64,000 bases of DNA from Kiritimatiellaceae bacterium (GTDB lineage Bacteria; Verrucomicrobiota; Kiritimatiellia; Kiritimatiellales; Tichowtungiaceae), in the NCBI GenBank assembly GCA_013141415.1, contig JABFQY010000005.1:1-64000 (forward strand). The letters run 5' to 3'. Position numbers and translations under genes: made by a program. A model generated the notes under the pieces. That model had not been told where the DNA came from, did no database searches, and saw only the letters and a list, made by a program, of their open reading frames with translations. Positions 1 through 6,392 of this stretch are shown here, in pieces (positions within the stretch are counted from its first letter, which is position 1; the number at the start of each line of letters is the position of its first letter).

Positions 1-193
1 ACGGATAGAAGGTTGTTCGTTCAGTCGAAATGAACGCACTTTTAAATCAGCCGGACAGTCTTTTGAAACAGAGAAAGGAATGGATTATAAGCAGAAGCGG
101 TTGACAGACTCCATAGAAGGCCCGGTCATCTACCCTGAGCGGAGTCGAAGGGCCGACCGGGCGTTCTCATACCGAATCTCATGCGGGATTGGC

Positions 194-243
194 TGGAGGG
201 TCGCCGGCCTCGGCGACTAGACGGCGAGGCCGCCGTCCCTCCA
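194..243. repeat. Palindromic element with TGGAGGG/CCCTCCA ends
   Basis: A 50-bp imperfect palindrome. The ends TGGAGGG and CCCTCCA are exact inverted repeats, and the interior arms (CGCCGGCCTCGGCG and CGGCGAGGCCGCCG) also pair. It looks like a REP-type intergenic element. Only one copy is seen in this window. Confidence 0.6.
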
Positions 244-248
244 TGTGA

Positions 249-285
249 GAAGCCGGATCTACGGGCGAATACGCCCTAAGTTCCG
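249..285. repeat. 37-bp direct repeat, copy 1
   Basis: Identical over 37 bp to 617-653. It contains a hairpin GGGCG-AATA-CGCCC with a four-base loop. The two copies bracket the TTGTAGGAC-ended element, so this may be another module of the same repeat system. Confidence 0.8.
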
Positions 286-358
286 ACATTACTATCTACG
301 GCGTATCATTCGTTACATGCTCTATAGCACTTAACAATTGAGATGCCGTGCGATTCGC

Positions 359-451
359 TTGTAGGACGCGCTTCCCGTATTCGGGAGCGTGTGTGCTCCT
401 GCCCGTGCATGGGACACAAGCTCTCTGGATACAGAGAAGCTCGTCCTACAA
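359..451. repeat. TTGTAGGAC-ended palindromic element, copy A
   Basis: A 93-bp element bounded by TTGTAGGACG and CGTCCTACAA. It contains three internal stem-loops: CCCG-TATT-CGGG, a TGTG...CACA stem around CCCGTGCATGGG, and CTCTG-GATA-CAGAG. Homology to copy B (61032-61124, opposite orientation) extends beyond the core to about 320-484. The extension includes the arm CTATAGCACTTAACAATTG on the left and a hairpin GCATTTCA-TTCG-TGAAATGC on the right. It carries no transposase gene, so it resembles a MITE or REPIN. Confidence 0.85.
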
Positions 452-616
452 AATATGGGTGCGGCATTTCATTCGTGAAATGCGCTAGTGTCTTCGCGGC
501 CTGCGGTGAGCTTGTCGAACTCGCTTTGCGAGAAACAATTCCACTCAAAGTAATTTTGTATAAGGCCAGTACAGCCGGAACTCAGGCGAAGCCGTGGATC
601 CGGCTATTAACGTCAG

Positions 617-653
617 GAAGCCGGATCTACGGGCGAATACGCCCTAAGTTCCG
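617..653. repeat. 37-bp direct repeat, copy 2
   Basis: Exact repeat of 249-285. It ends three bases before the stop codon of the DUF3047 gene (stop at 657-659, minus strand), so its GGGCG-AATA-CGCCC hairpin lies just downstream of that operon and could stabilise or end its transcript. Confidence 0.8.
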
Positions 654-656
654 GCT

Positions 657-1313
657 TTATCTGGATTCGCAGAACTCAATCCAGTCGAGCTGGGCTTCGG
701 CGTTTGAGCCGGTGTACTGGCTGTTGCAGGAAATTCCGATGCCGATGCGCTCCGGAATCGCGCCGAACGCTTTTTGGAAATCTTCGGCGAGGTTCCGCTC
801 TTCAACAAAAAAAGTTTTTCCATCGGCATGGCTTTCGTCGCGGAGCGCGAACCATTTAATCGAAACGGTTCCTGCGGCGTACCGCGCAACGCCGTCCGCG
901 CCGGACGGCGGCTGAGTTTCCCAGCGGTAGGCAATGGACTGTTGTTTGAACCGGCTTCCGGAGCTGATGTAGAGGCCGATGGCCTGGTCGTCCTTTTCCG
1001 GGTCGCGGCCGTCGGCTCCGGTCGGCAGAACGGTGACCCTCCAGCGCCAGCGCAGGATCGGCGTTTTTTTCAAATCAACATTCAGGGTGCTTCCCGATAA
1101 TAGCGAGGCGGTGGCTTTGCCGGCGGTCATCGAAAGCCAGCGGTGGCCGGGCTGTTCCGGGTCGTTCTGAATTTTGAAGACAGCTTCCCGGGTGAACGGC
1201 TTGCCCTGCACGTCCCAGCCGGACGGGATGGAATCGAACGTGATGCGCTGGGCGGAGGCGGGAGAGCAGAACAGCGCGCACCCGCAAAGTACAGAGTATG
1301 CTGCTGTTTTCAT
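657..1313 (-). CDS. Secreted DUF3047 family protein
   Basis: A 218-residue protein with a clear signal peptide (MKTAAYSVLCGCALFCSPASA), so it is probably periplasmic. The rest matches the DUF3047 pattern: an early 'F-D-x-I-x-x-G-W' start, a central 'L-K-K-T-P-I-L-R-W-R-W-R-V' strand, the acidic 'DPEKDDQAIGLYI' and a late 'IGIGISCNSQYTGSNAEA' segment. The biochemical function of the family is unknown; the fold is predicted to be a beta-sandwich. The gene starts 7 bases after the pssA stop and is the last gene of the minus-strand phospholipid operon, so it may be expressed with lipid synthesis. Whether it acts on the envelope is inference. Confidence 0.8.
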   Translation of the reverse strand: MKTAAYSVLCGCALFCSPASAQRITFDSIPSGWDVQGKPFTREAVFKIQNDPEQPGHRWLSMTAGKATASLLSGSTLNVDLKKTPILRWRWRVTVLPTGADGRDPEKDDQAIGLYISSGSRFKQQSIAYRWETQPPSGADGVARYAAGTVSIKWFALRDESHADGKTFFVEERNLAEDFQKAFGAIPERIGIGISCNSQYTGSNAEAQLDWIEFCESR

Positions 1314-1320
1314 TCCGGAC

Positions 1321-2145
1321 TCAGGTTCGGGAGGAGCGCTTTCTGCCGACGGAACGGAAGAGGAATGCCAGAACGGGCCGTCCGGCTCTTTTCCGCACCA
1401 GCAGTTCGGCCAGCGGGGCGATCAGAAAATAGATGTAGGCCCAGATCACCATGGCGGTCAGACCGAAAACGACAACGGAGCCGACCACGACGCAGACAAA
1501 AACAAAACTGAGTATGCGCGGTTCGCCGGATACACAGCGGCGTACATGCGGGTAGGGGACGTCGCTGATCATCAGCAGTCCGGTGAGGAAGGCGTATCCC
1601 AGCGAGCAGTAAAAAAGCAGGTGCGGGCCGAGGGCGAGTCCGGGGAGAATCAGGCCTGCGCTGTAAATCATGCTGGCGCCGGCCGGCGACGGAAGGCCCA
1701 TAAAACAGCCGTCATCTTTTCTGCCGGTGACAGCCAGTGAGTTGTAGCGCGCCAGCCGCCACAGGGTGCATCCAAGATAAAACAGGGCGACGGCCCAGAT
1801 CATCAGTACTCCGCCGGGAGACGCTTCGGAACAGTTGCGGCGGATGAAAACGAAAACCGTCACCGCCGGAGCCGCGCCGAACGAAATGGCGTCCGCCAGA
1901 GAATCCAGATTGGCGCCGTGCAGGCTTTTGGCGTTCAGCAGCCGTGCCGACAATCCGTCGAGGGTGTCGAACAGCATGGCGCCCAGCAACAGCCAGATGC
2001 AGGCTTCCGGCAGCGCTTCGCCGCGGGCATAGCTGGCAATCGCATAGACAATGGATGCGAATCCGCAGAAGGCATTGCACAGCGTGATCAGGCTCGGTAT
2101 CGGGTTGAACCGGCGGGCGTCAGATTCAGTAAGAGGTTCGTTCAT
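1321..2145 (-). CDS. pssA: CDP-diacylglycerol--serine O-phosphatidyltransferase
   Basis: Forms phosphatidylserine from CDP-diacylglycerol and serine at the inner membrane, the first committed step to phosphatidylethanolamine. The 274-residue protein carries the complete CDP-alcohol phosphotransferase motif DG-x2-AR-x8-G-x3-D-x3-D at about residues 63-85 (DGLSARLLNAKSLHG...D...D). Several hydrophobic segments follow. The start is taken as ATG at 2145; a TTG two codons upstream is also in frame but less likely. It lies 9 bases after the psd stop, so substrate production and use are encoded side by side. Other CDP-alcohol transferases share the motif, but adjacency to psd makes serine the expected acceptor. 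Confidence 0.92.
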   Translation of the reverse strand: MNEPLTESDARRFNPIPSLITLCNAFCGFASIVYAIASYARGEALPEACIWLLLGAMLFDTLDGLSARLLNAKSLHGANLDSLADAISFGAAPAVTVFVFIRRNCSEASPGGVLMIWAVALFYLGCTLWRLARYNSLAVTGRKDDGCFMGLPSPAGASMIYSAGLILPGLALGPHLLFYCSLGYAFLTGLLMISDVPYPHVRRCVSGEPRILSFVFVCVVVGSVVVFGLTAMVIWAYIYFLIAPLAELLVRKRAGRPVLAFLFRSVGRKRSSRT

Positions 2146-2154
2146 AATCAAAAA

Positions 2155-2844
2155 TCAATTTTCAATCCGGCCCATCAGGGTGCTTCCGGACCGGACCTTG
2201 TCACCGATCCGGACGCAGACGGTTATGCCGCTTTCGCCGGGGAAATACAACTCGGTACGCGATCCGAATTTGATCATTCCGTAAATCTCACCTTTCTTCA
2301 AAACGGCGCCGGGTTGCGGAATGCAGACAATCCGCCGGGCGATTGCGCCGGAAATCTGCCGGATGGCGACCGGAAATTTCCTGCCGCCAGCCGAACCGGT
2401 TCCGGCGATGAGGAGAGATTCGTTTTCTTTGGCGCACCGGTTGTCGCGCGCATCCAGAAACCGGCCTTCTTTATACTTCCGGTATTTCACTTCCATGTCG
2501 CACGGCGCACGGTTTACATGTACGTCCAGCACGGAGAGGAAAATCCCGATGCGTGTCAGTTTCTGTCCGGCGAAAATTTCAATGCCGTGATCTTCGACCT
2601 CTTCGATGTCGCGCACCACGCCGTCGGCCGGCGAAACCAGTGCCGCCGGATCGGCAATGATTTTGCGATCCGGAACGCGGAAGAAGGCCGCGACGGCCAG
2701 CCATAGAAGCCAGGTGATTCCCAGCAGAACGCACCCCGCCGTCCGGCTGACATTTATGGCCAGCCAGCCCCAGGCCAGCGACAGCAGCAACGCAATCACC
2801 GCGCCGCCCAGCCATTCTCTTAATCCATGTTTTGTTAGTTTCAT
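2155..2844 (-). CDS. psd: Phosphatidylserine decarboxylase proenzyme
   Basis: Decarboxylates phosphatidylserine to phosphatidylethanolamine using a pyruvoyl group made by self-cleavage. At 229 residues this is the short, non-proteobacterial type. The cleavage site is the Gly-Ser in FGSRTELYFPG; Ser195 would become the pyruvoyl of a 35-residue alpha chain. An N-terminal hydrophobic region (about residues 12-55) anchors it, followed by 'SPADGVV' and 'FLSVLDVHVNRAP', both conserved in the family. The ATG at 2844 overlaps the DUF2062 stop as ATGA, suggesting translational coupling. The in-frame extension upstream to 3021 only overlaps that gene and was not used. Confidence 0.93.
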   Translation of the reverse strand: MKLTKHGLREWLGGAVIALLLSLAWGWLAINVSRTAGCVLLGITWLLWLAVAAFFRVPDRKIIADPAALVSPADGVVRDIEEVEDHGIEIFAGQKLTRIGIFLSVLDVHVNRAPCDMEVKYRKYKEGRFLDARDNRCAKENESLLIAGTGSAGGRKFPVAIRQISGAIARRIVCIPQPGAVLKKGEIYGMIKFGSRTELYFPGESGITVCVRIGDKVRSGSTLMGRIEN

Positions 2845-3359
2845 CTTAAAATCTCCTCTGTTTTCCGGCGGTTCATTCTCAACTCTTTTCGCCCGGCCCG
2901 TCGCGCCCGGTAGCGCCGCGCCATTTCTGTTGTGAGAAAATATCCCGGCACCGCCGACAATAGGCCAAAAAGTATGCCGCCCGCCAAAAAGCAGGCAACC
3001 AGTTCGCCGCCCAGCGCCCACGCCGTTTTCATAGACGGATTATGAAGAGCGTCCAAAACCATCCGTTTAATCAGCTCATACGACAGCGGATTTCCGATGA
3101 TGAAGCTGCCCAAGTAACACTGGACGGGATAAACCACGGGCATGTTGAGGGGATTGGTGACCCATGTAGCCAGTAGTGCCGAACCTTTTGCGCCGCGAAA
3201 CAACAAGGCCAGCAGAAGGGCCAGCGGCATCTGACCGATGGGCGTTATGAAGGCTGAAAACAAACCGGACGCGACACCGCGTCCAACACTTTCAGGAGTG
3301 CCCGGATGCCGCATCAATCGCAGGTAGAATTTTAACGATTTTCCCGACCGTTTACGCAT
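2841..3359 (-). CDS. DUF2062 membrane protein (copy 1)
   Basis: A 172-residue protein with the DUF2062 layout: a basic start (MRKRSGKSLKFYLRLMRH), 'GTPESVGRGVASGLFSAF', a hydrophobic segment 'PIGQMPLALLLALLF', 'TWVTNPLNMPVVYPVQCYLGSFIIGNPL' and a C-terminal membrane segment, ending in a very basic tail. DUF2062 proteins are membrane proteins of unknown biochemistry, often near glycosyltransferase or lipid genes. This copy overlaps psd by ATGA and follows a second DUF2062 gene (3457-3930). Positions 1-150 align almost without gaps between the two, so they are a tandem duplication with a diverged tail. Confidence 0.85.
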   Translation of the reverse strand: MRKRSGKSLKFYLRLMRHPGTPESVGRGVASGLFSAFITPIGQMPLALLLALLFRGAKGSALLATWVTNPLNMPVVYPVQCYLGSFIIGNPLSYELIKRMVLDALHNPSMKTAWALGGELVACFLAGGILFGLLSAVPGYFLTTEMARRYRARRAGRKELRMNRRKTEEILR

Positions 3360-3456
3360 AACCCTCTCTCTGAAAAACAGCGTAGCGAGTTTTTAGAATA
3401 TTGGAACTTCGCACTTCGTTTTTCGCCCGGTTCGCTGGTGTTGTAAGTTTCCGATC

Positions 3457-3930
3457 TTAGTCATTGCTTCGCCGTGCCCGGTAGCGCCGCGCCATTTCCG
3501 TTGTGCAAAAATAGCCAATGACCGCCGCCAGAGAGCCCAAAAGCAGTCCGCCTGCCAAAAACGAAGCCAGCAGTTCGCCACCCAGAGCCGCCGCCGTTTT
3601 CCAGGACAGATTGTCAAAAAAATCCATGACCAGCTTCTTAATCAGCGCATACGACAGAGGATTTCCGACGATGAAGCTGCCCAGATAGCATTGGACGGGA
3701 TAAACCACAGAAAGCGTGAGCGGATTGATAATCCAGGTCGAGAGGACAGCGGAGCCGCGCGCTCCGCGCACCAGCATGGCCAGCAGAAATGCCAGCGGCA
3801 TATGACCGGCCGGGATGATGAAGGCTGAAAACAGCCCCGCCGCAACGCCGCGACCGACACTCTCAGGAGTGCCCGGATGCCGCACCAACCGCAAAAAAAA
3901 CATCAACCACTTTCCCGGCCGCTTACGCAT
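3457..3930 (-). CDS. DUF2062 membrane protein (copy 2)
   Basis: A 157-residue paralogue of 2841-3359, sharing 'RHPGTPESVGRGVA', 'NPLSYALIKK' and the second membrane segment, but ending shortly after 'EMARRYRARR'. It is the promoter-proximal gene of the minus-strand operon. Sequences just upstream of both copies (around 3380 and 3955) resemble each other (AGCG-AGTTTTTA), so the duplicated unit probably included some leader DNA. The function is unknown, but position places both copies with phosphatidylethanolamine synthesis. Confidence 0.85.
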   Translation of the reverse strand: MRKRPGKWLMFFLRLVRHPGTPESVGRGVAAGLFSAFIIPAGHMPLAFLLAMLVRGARGSAVLSTWIINPLTLSVVYPVQCYLGSFIVGNPLSYALIKKLVMDFFDNLSWKTAAALGGELLASFLAGGLLLGSLAAVIGYFCTTEMARRYRARRSND

Positions 3931-4058
3931 AACGCTCTTTCAAAACGGGGAACATAGCGGAGTTTTTATCCTCCTGCAACGTCGTAGCATGGCGGATGGA
4001 AACATTTGGAACCTTCCGTCGCAGAAAAAGGTTCCAATATTCGGGGAAACCGGTTCTT

Positions 4059-4982
4059 ATGGTTTCCATGGATGAAGCAATCAGCAGCGAAATGCGCACC
4101 GGCGTGGTGGCGGTGGTCGGGCGGACGAACGTCGGCAAGTCCACACTGCTCAACGCGCTGGTCGGGGAAAAGGTGAGCATTGTCAGCGATACGGTGCAAA
4201 CCACGCGCAATATTATCCGCGCCATCCTGACGGAGCCGCGCGGACAGCTTGTCTTTCTCGACACGCCCGGTGTTCACAAGGCGATGGGCGAGCTGGGGAA
4301 AAACCTCAACAAGATGGCGCGTTCCTCGGTGAACGGCGCCGACGCCGTACTGCTGGTGCTGGACGCTTCGTCCAAACCCTGGCAGGAAGACGACGGCTGG
4401 ATGCGTCGCCTCGCCGCCGAAGCAACTCCCTGCCTGATTCTGCTCAATAAAACCGACATGGGTACGGCGTTCGTTGAGGAATACCGGGCGCTATGGAAAG
4501 CGATTGCGGCAGAAAAAAATACGACGATTCAACCGGTCTGGATTGAAGGTTCGGCGCTCAAAGGCGGCGGAATGCCGGAGCTGACCGCCGCGCTGTTTGC
4601 CATGGTTCCGCAAGGGCCGCCGCTTTTTCCGGAAGATATTCTCACCGACTATCCGCGCAAACTGAACATGGCCGACGTCATCCGCGAAAAACTTTTCGAG
4701 CGGCTCCACGACGAACTGCCGCACTGCGTCGCCGTCTGGGTCGAGACGATTACCGAAGGAGAAACCGAGTGGAAGGTTGATGCCGATATTTATATTGAGC
4801 GCCATTCCCAGAAAGGCATCGTCATCGGAGAAAAAGGCCGTCTGCTCAAGTCGGTGAAACATCACGCCGAAAAAGAGCTGGCGGAAATGTACGGTCTGCC
4901 GGTTCGCCTGAGTCTCTGGGTGAAAGTCGAAAAAGACTGGCGGAAGAACTTCTGGATTCTCAAGAAGCTCGGGTACGCATAA
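4059..4982 (+). CDS. era: GTPase Era
   Basis: A GTPase that binds 16S rRNA and helps 30S subunit maturation. The 307-residue protein has G1 GRTNVGKS (residues 21-28; most Era have Pro where this has Thr), G3 DTPG, G4 NKTD, then a C-terminal KH RNA-binding domain with 'IVIGEKGRLLKSVKHHAEKEL'. ATG at 4059 was chosen because the upstream extension to 3996 has no homology; ATG at 4068 is also possible. A degenerate palindrome GTTCCAATATTCGGGGAA lies about 10 bases upstream. The gene is divergent from the DUF2062-psd-pssA operon and ends at a strong hairpin. Confidence 0.96.
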   Translation: MVSMDEAISSEMRTGVVAVVGRTNVGKSTLLNALVGEKVSIVSDTVQTTRNIIRAILTEPRGQLVFLDTPGVHKAMGELGKNLNKMARSSVNGADAVLLVLDASSKPWQEDDGWMRRLAAEATPCLILLNKTDMGTAFVEEYRALWKAIAAEKNTTIQPVWIEGSALKGGGMPELTAALFAMVPQGPPLFPEDILTDYPRKLNMADVIREKLFERLHDELPHCVAVWVETITEGETEWKVDADIYIERHSQKGIVIGEKGRLLKSVKHHAEKELAEMYGLPVRLSLWVKVEKDWRKNFWILKKLGYA

Positions 4983-5013
4983 AAAAGCCGCCCCGGATTT
5001 CGAGGCGGCTTTC
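4983..5013. terminator. Bidirectional hairpin terminator after era
   Basis: Arms AAAGCCGCC and GGCGGCTTT enclose an 11-base loop. A-rich and T-rich flanks make it work in both directions, serving era (plus) and the convergent AsmA-like gene (minus). Confidence 0.85.
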
Positions 5014-5033
5014 TGAACAAATTTGCGGGAAGT

Positions 5034-5828
5034 TTATTTTCCCAGCAGTCCGCCGATACCTTTTTTGATGGAGTCTGCTGCGCCTTTAGCAGCATCCGTG
5101 GCGCCTTTGGCGGCGTCGGTGGCGACTCCGCCAGCGTCTTTGAGCGCTTTTCCGGCGGCGTCACCGACGGAAGAGGCGGCTTCAACAACGGCTTTGGTGA
5201 TGGAGTCGAATACTTCCGAGATCACTTCGGCCGGATTGGCTCCGCCGGACTGTTTGCCGATATCTTTCATTTTAATATCCGGCAGCGGCAGGGTCATCGT
5301 CTTTCCGCCCAGCGCGGTGATGGTCATATTGACTTTGGCTCCGTTGAGCTGGAAGTCTTCGATGATGACTTTCTTGGCGGCGCCTTTTTTCTTTTCCGGA
5401 GCCGGAGCGGCTTCGGCTTTCGGGGCGGCGGCCTGCTTCGGCGCAAGATTTTCCTGAAGGGTGCTCAAGTTGCTGGATTTCAGACCCTTTTCGTAAGTGA
5501 TCTGCGGCGCATTGATCAGAATCTGCTTGATGACGATGGTGTCGCTGAGGAGCGAAGACATGGCGATATCTACTTTGAATTCGCTAAGCTCCATGGCGCT
5601 CGGCGTATTGAATCCCTGCGGATTGCCGATGACGAGGCCTTTGATATGCACCAGTCCGCTAAACGGATTGACTGTGACTTTGGCAAGCTGGATTGGAACT
5701 CCGGCCAGTTTCGGCCCCGCCGTCGTCACGGCTGTTTTGATGATCGCTCCGAGGGAGAGCATCAGGACAACAATCAGAACCAGAATAACCGCACCTGTGA
5801 TCAGTAGAATTTTCTTCACTTTCTTCAT
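5034..5828 (-). CDS. AsmA-like membrane-anchored protein
   Basis: A 264-residue protein with one N-terminal membrane segment (about residues 7-28) and an exposed beta-rich domain: 'GVPIQLAKVTVNPFSGLVHIKGLVIGNPQGF'. This is typical of AsmA/DUF748-type proteins of the cell envelope. An Ala/Pro/Lys-rich linker (about 153-177) splits the domain. The C-terminus (about 220-264) is an amphipathic repeat of DAAKGATDAAKGAADSIKKG type that could lie on a membrane. ATG at 5828 has AAAGGA 9 bases upstream; the longer frame to 5885 lacks such a site. The exact role is unknown; large AsmA relatives are implicated in lipid transport, and this is a short relative. Confidence 0.6.
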   Translation of the reverse strand: MKKVKKILLITGAVILVLIVVLMLSLGAIIKTAVTTAGPKLAGVPIQLAKVTVNPFSGLVHIKGLVIGNPQGFNTPSAMELSEFKVDIAMSSLLSDTIVIKQILINAPQITYEKGLKSSNLSTLQENLAPKQAAAPKAEAAPAPEKKKGAAKKVIIEDFQLNGAKVNMTITALGGKTMTLPLPDIKMKDIGKQSGGANPAEVISEVFDSITKAVVEAASSVGDAAGKALKDAGGVATDAAKGATDAAKGAADSIKKGIGGLLGK

Positions 5829-5905
5829 CTCCGCAATTCCTTTCTTTGCTGGGTGCATTTTGAAGTTCTTTATCCGTCCGGACAAGCCTGAACTCCGGAC
5901 AAAAT

Positions 5906-5935
5906 AAAAGCCGCCCCGGATCCGGAGCGGCTTTT
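5906..5935 (-). terminator. Hairpin terminator after the small lipoprotein gene
   Basis: Perfectly paired arms AAAAGCCGC and GCGGCTTTT with CCCGGATCCGG between, 22 bases past the lipoprotein stop. The run of T on either strand fits an intrinsic terminator. Confidence 0.8.
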
Positions 5936-5956
5936 CCTGTGAGGAGGAATCAAGGG

Positions 5957-6304
5957 CTACTTGTTGTACTCCTGACCGTTGTAATAGACGATTTCGTCAT
6001 TGACGGCAAACAGCTTGGCCTTGGTGAAAACCAGATGTTTTTTGCGGGCCTTATCGCACTTTATGGCGGCATTCTCTGCGGCCTCTGCAAGAGTTGTGCG
6101 GCTGTGGTCATAACCGAAAGCCCACTGTCCGTTCGGATCCACAGCAAGGACCATTACTTTCTGGCCGGGCAGTTCTTTGTATTGAAGGAAAACCGGGTTG
6201 AACGCGGTTGGCGGGGCAAGGCGGGTTTCGTACGTTTTGGAAGCACAGCCGCAAACCGTCGCAAGCAGTGCGGATAAAAGAGCAAACCGGATGAGTGTTT
6301 TCAT
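5957..6304 (-). CDS. Small lipoprotein of unknown function
   Basis: A 115-residue protein with signal peptide MKTLIRFALLSALLATVCGC; the lipobox V-C-G-C puts the lipidated Cys at residue 20. The mature part is about 95 residues and contains 'PGQKVMVLAVDPNGQWAFGYD' followed by an Ala-rich helix 'TLAEAAENAAIKCDKAR', the pattern of small envelope proteins with a DUF4156/YjfO-like fold, but I do not recognise a defined family. It is a single-gene unit with its own terminator. Confidence 0.75.
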   Translation of the reverse strand: MKTLIRFALLSALLATVCGCASKTYETRLAPPTAFNPVFLQYKELPGQKVMVLAVDPNGQWAFGYDHSRTTLAEAAENAAIKCDKARKKHLVFTKAKLFAVNDEIVYYNGQEYNK

Positions 6305-6392
6305 GAATTTCTCCCGTTGAGTTGACAGCCCGAAGCAAAACTTAAAACGGCTTTGGAGTCAACGCTAAAGCCGGTTAGAGGCGGGTCAAACG

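Larger units (their letters stand above)
1..656. other. Gene-free region packed with palindromic repeats
   Basis: I see no credible gene in this stretch. The open frames (for example 343-915 plus and 306-548 minus) run through repeats and lack family-like composition. It contains a GCCCGGTC/GACCGGGC stem (about 121-160), a TGGAGGG/CCCTCCA-ended palindrome (194-243), two exact 37-bp copies of a hairpin unit (249-285 and 617-653) and a TTGTAGGAC-ended element (359-451). The palindromes would probably form cruciform or RNA hairpin structures. The region lies downstream of the minus-strand phospholipid operon and may include its transcription stop. Confidence 0.75.

Noticed and set aside
306-548. 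80-residue frame sharing a peptide with a frame at 61016-61234
   Set aside because: The shared peptide ([20 protein letters not shown]) comes from translating the two copies of the palindromic element, not from a gene.
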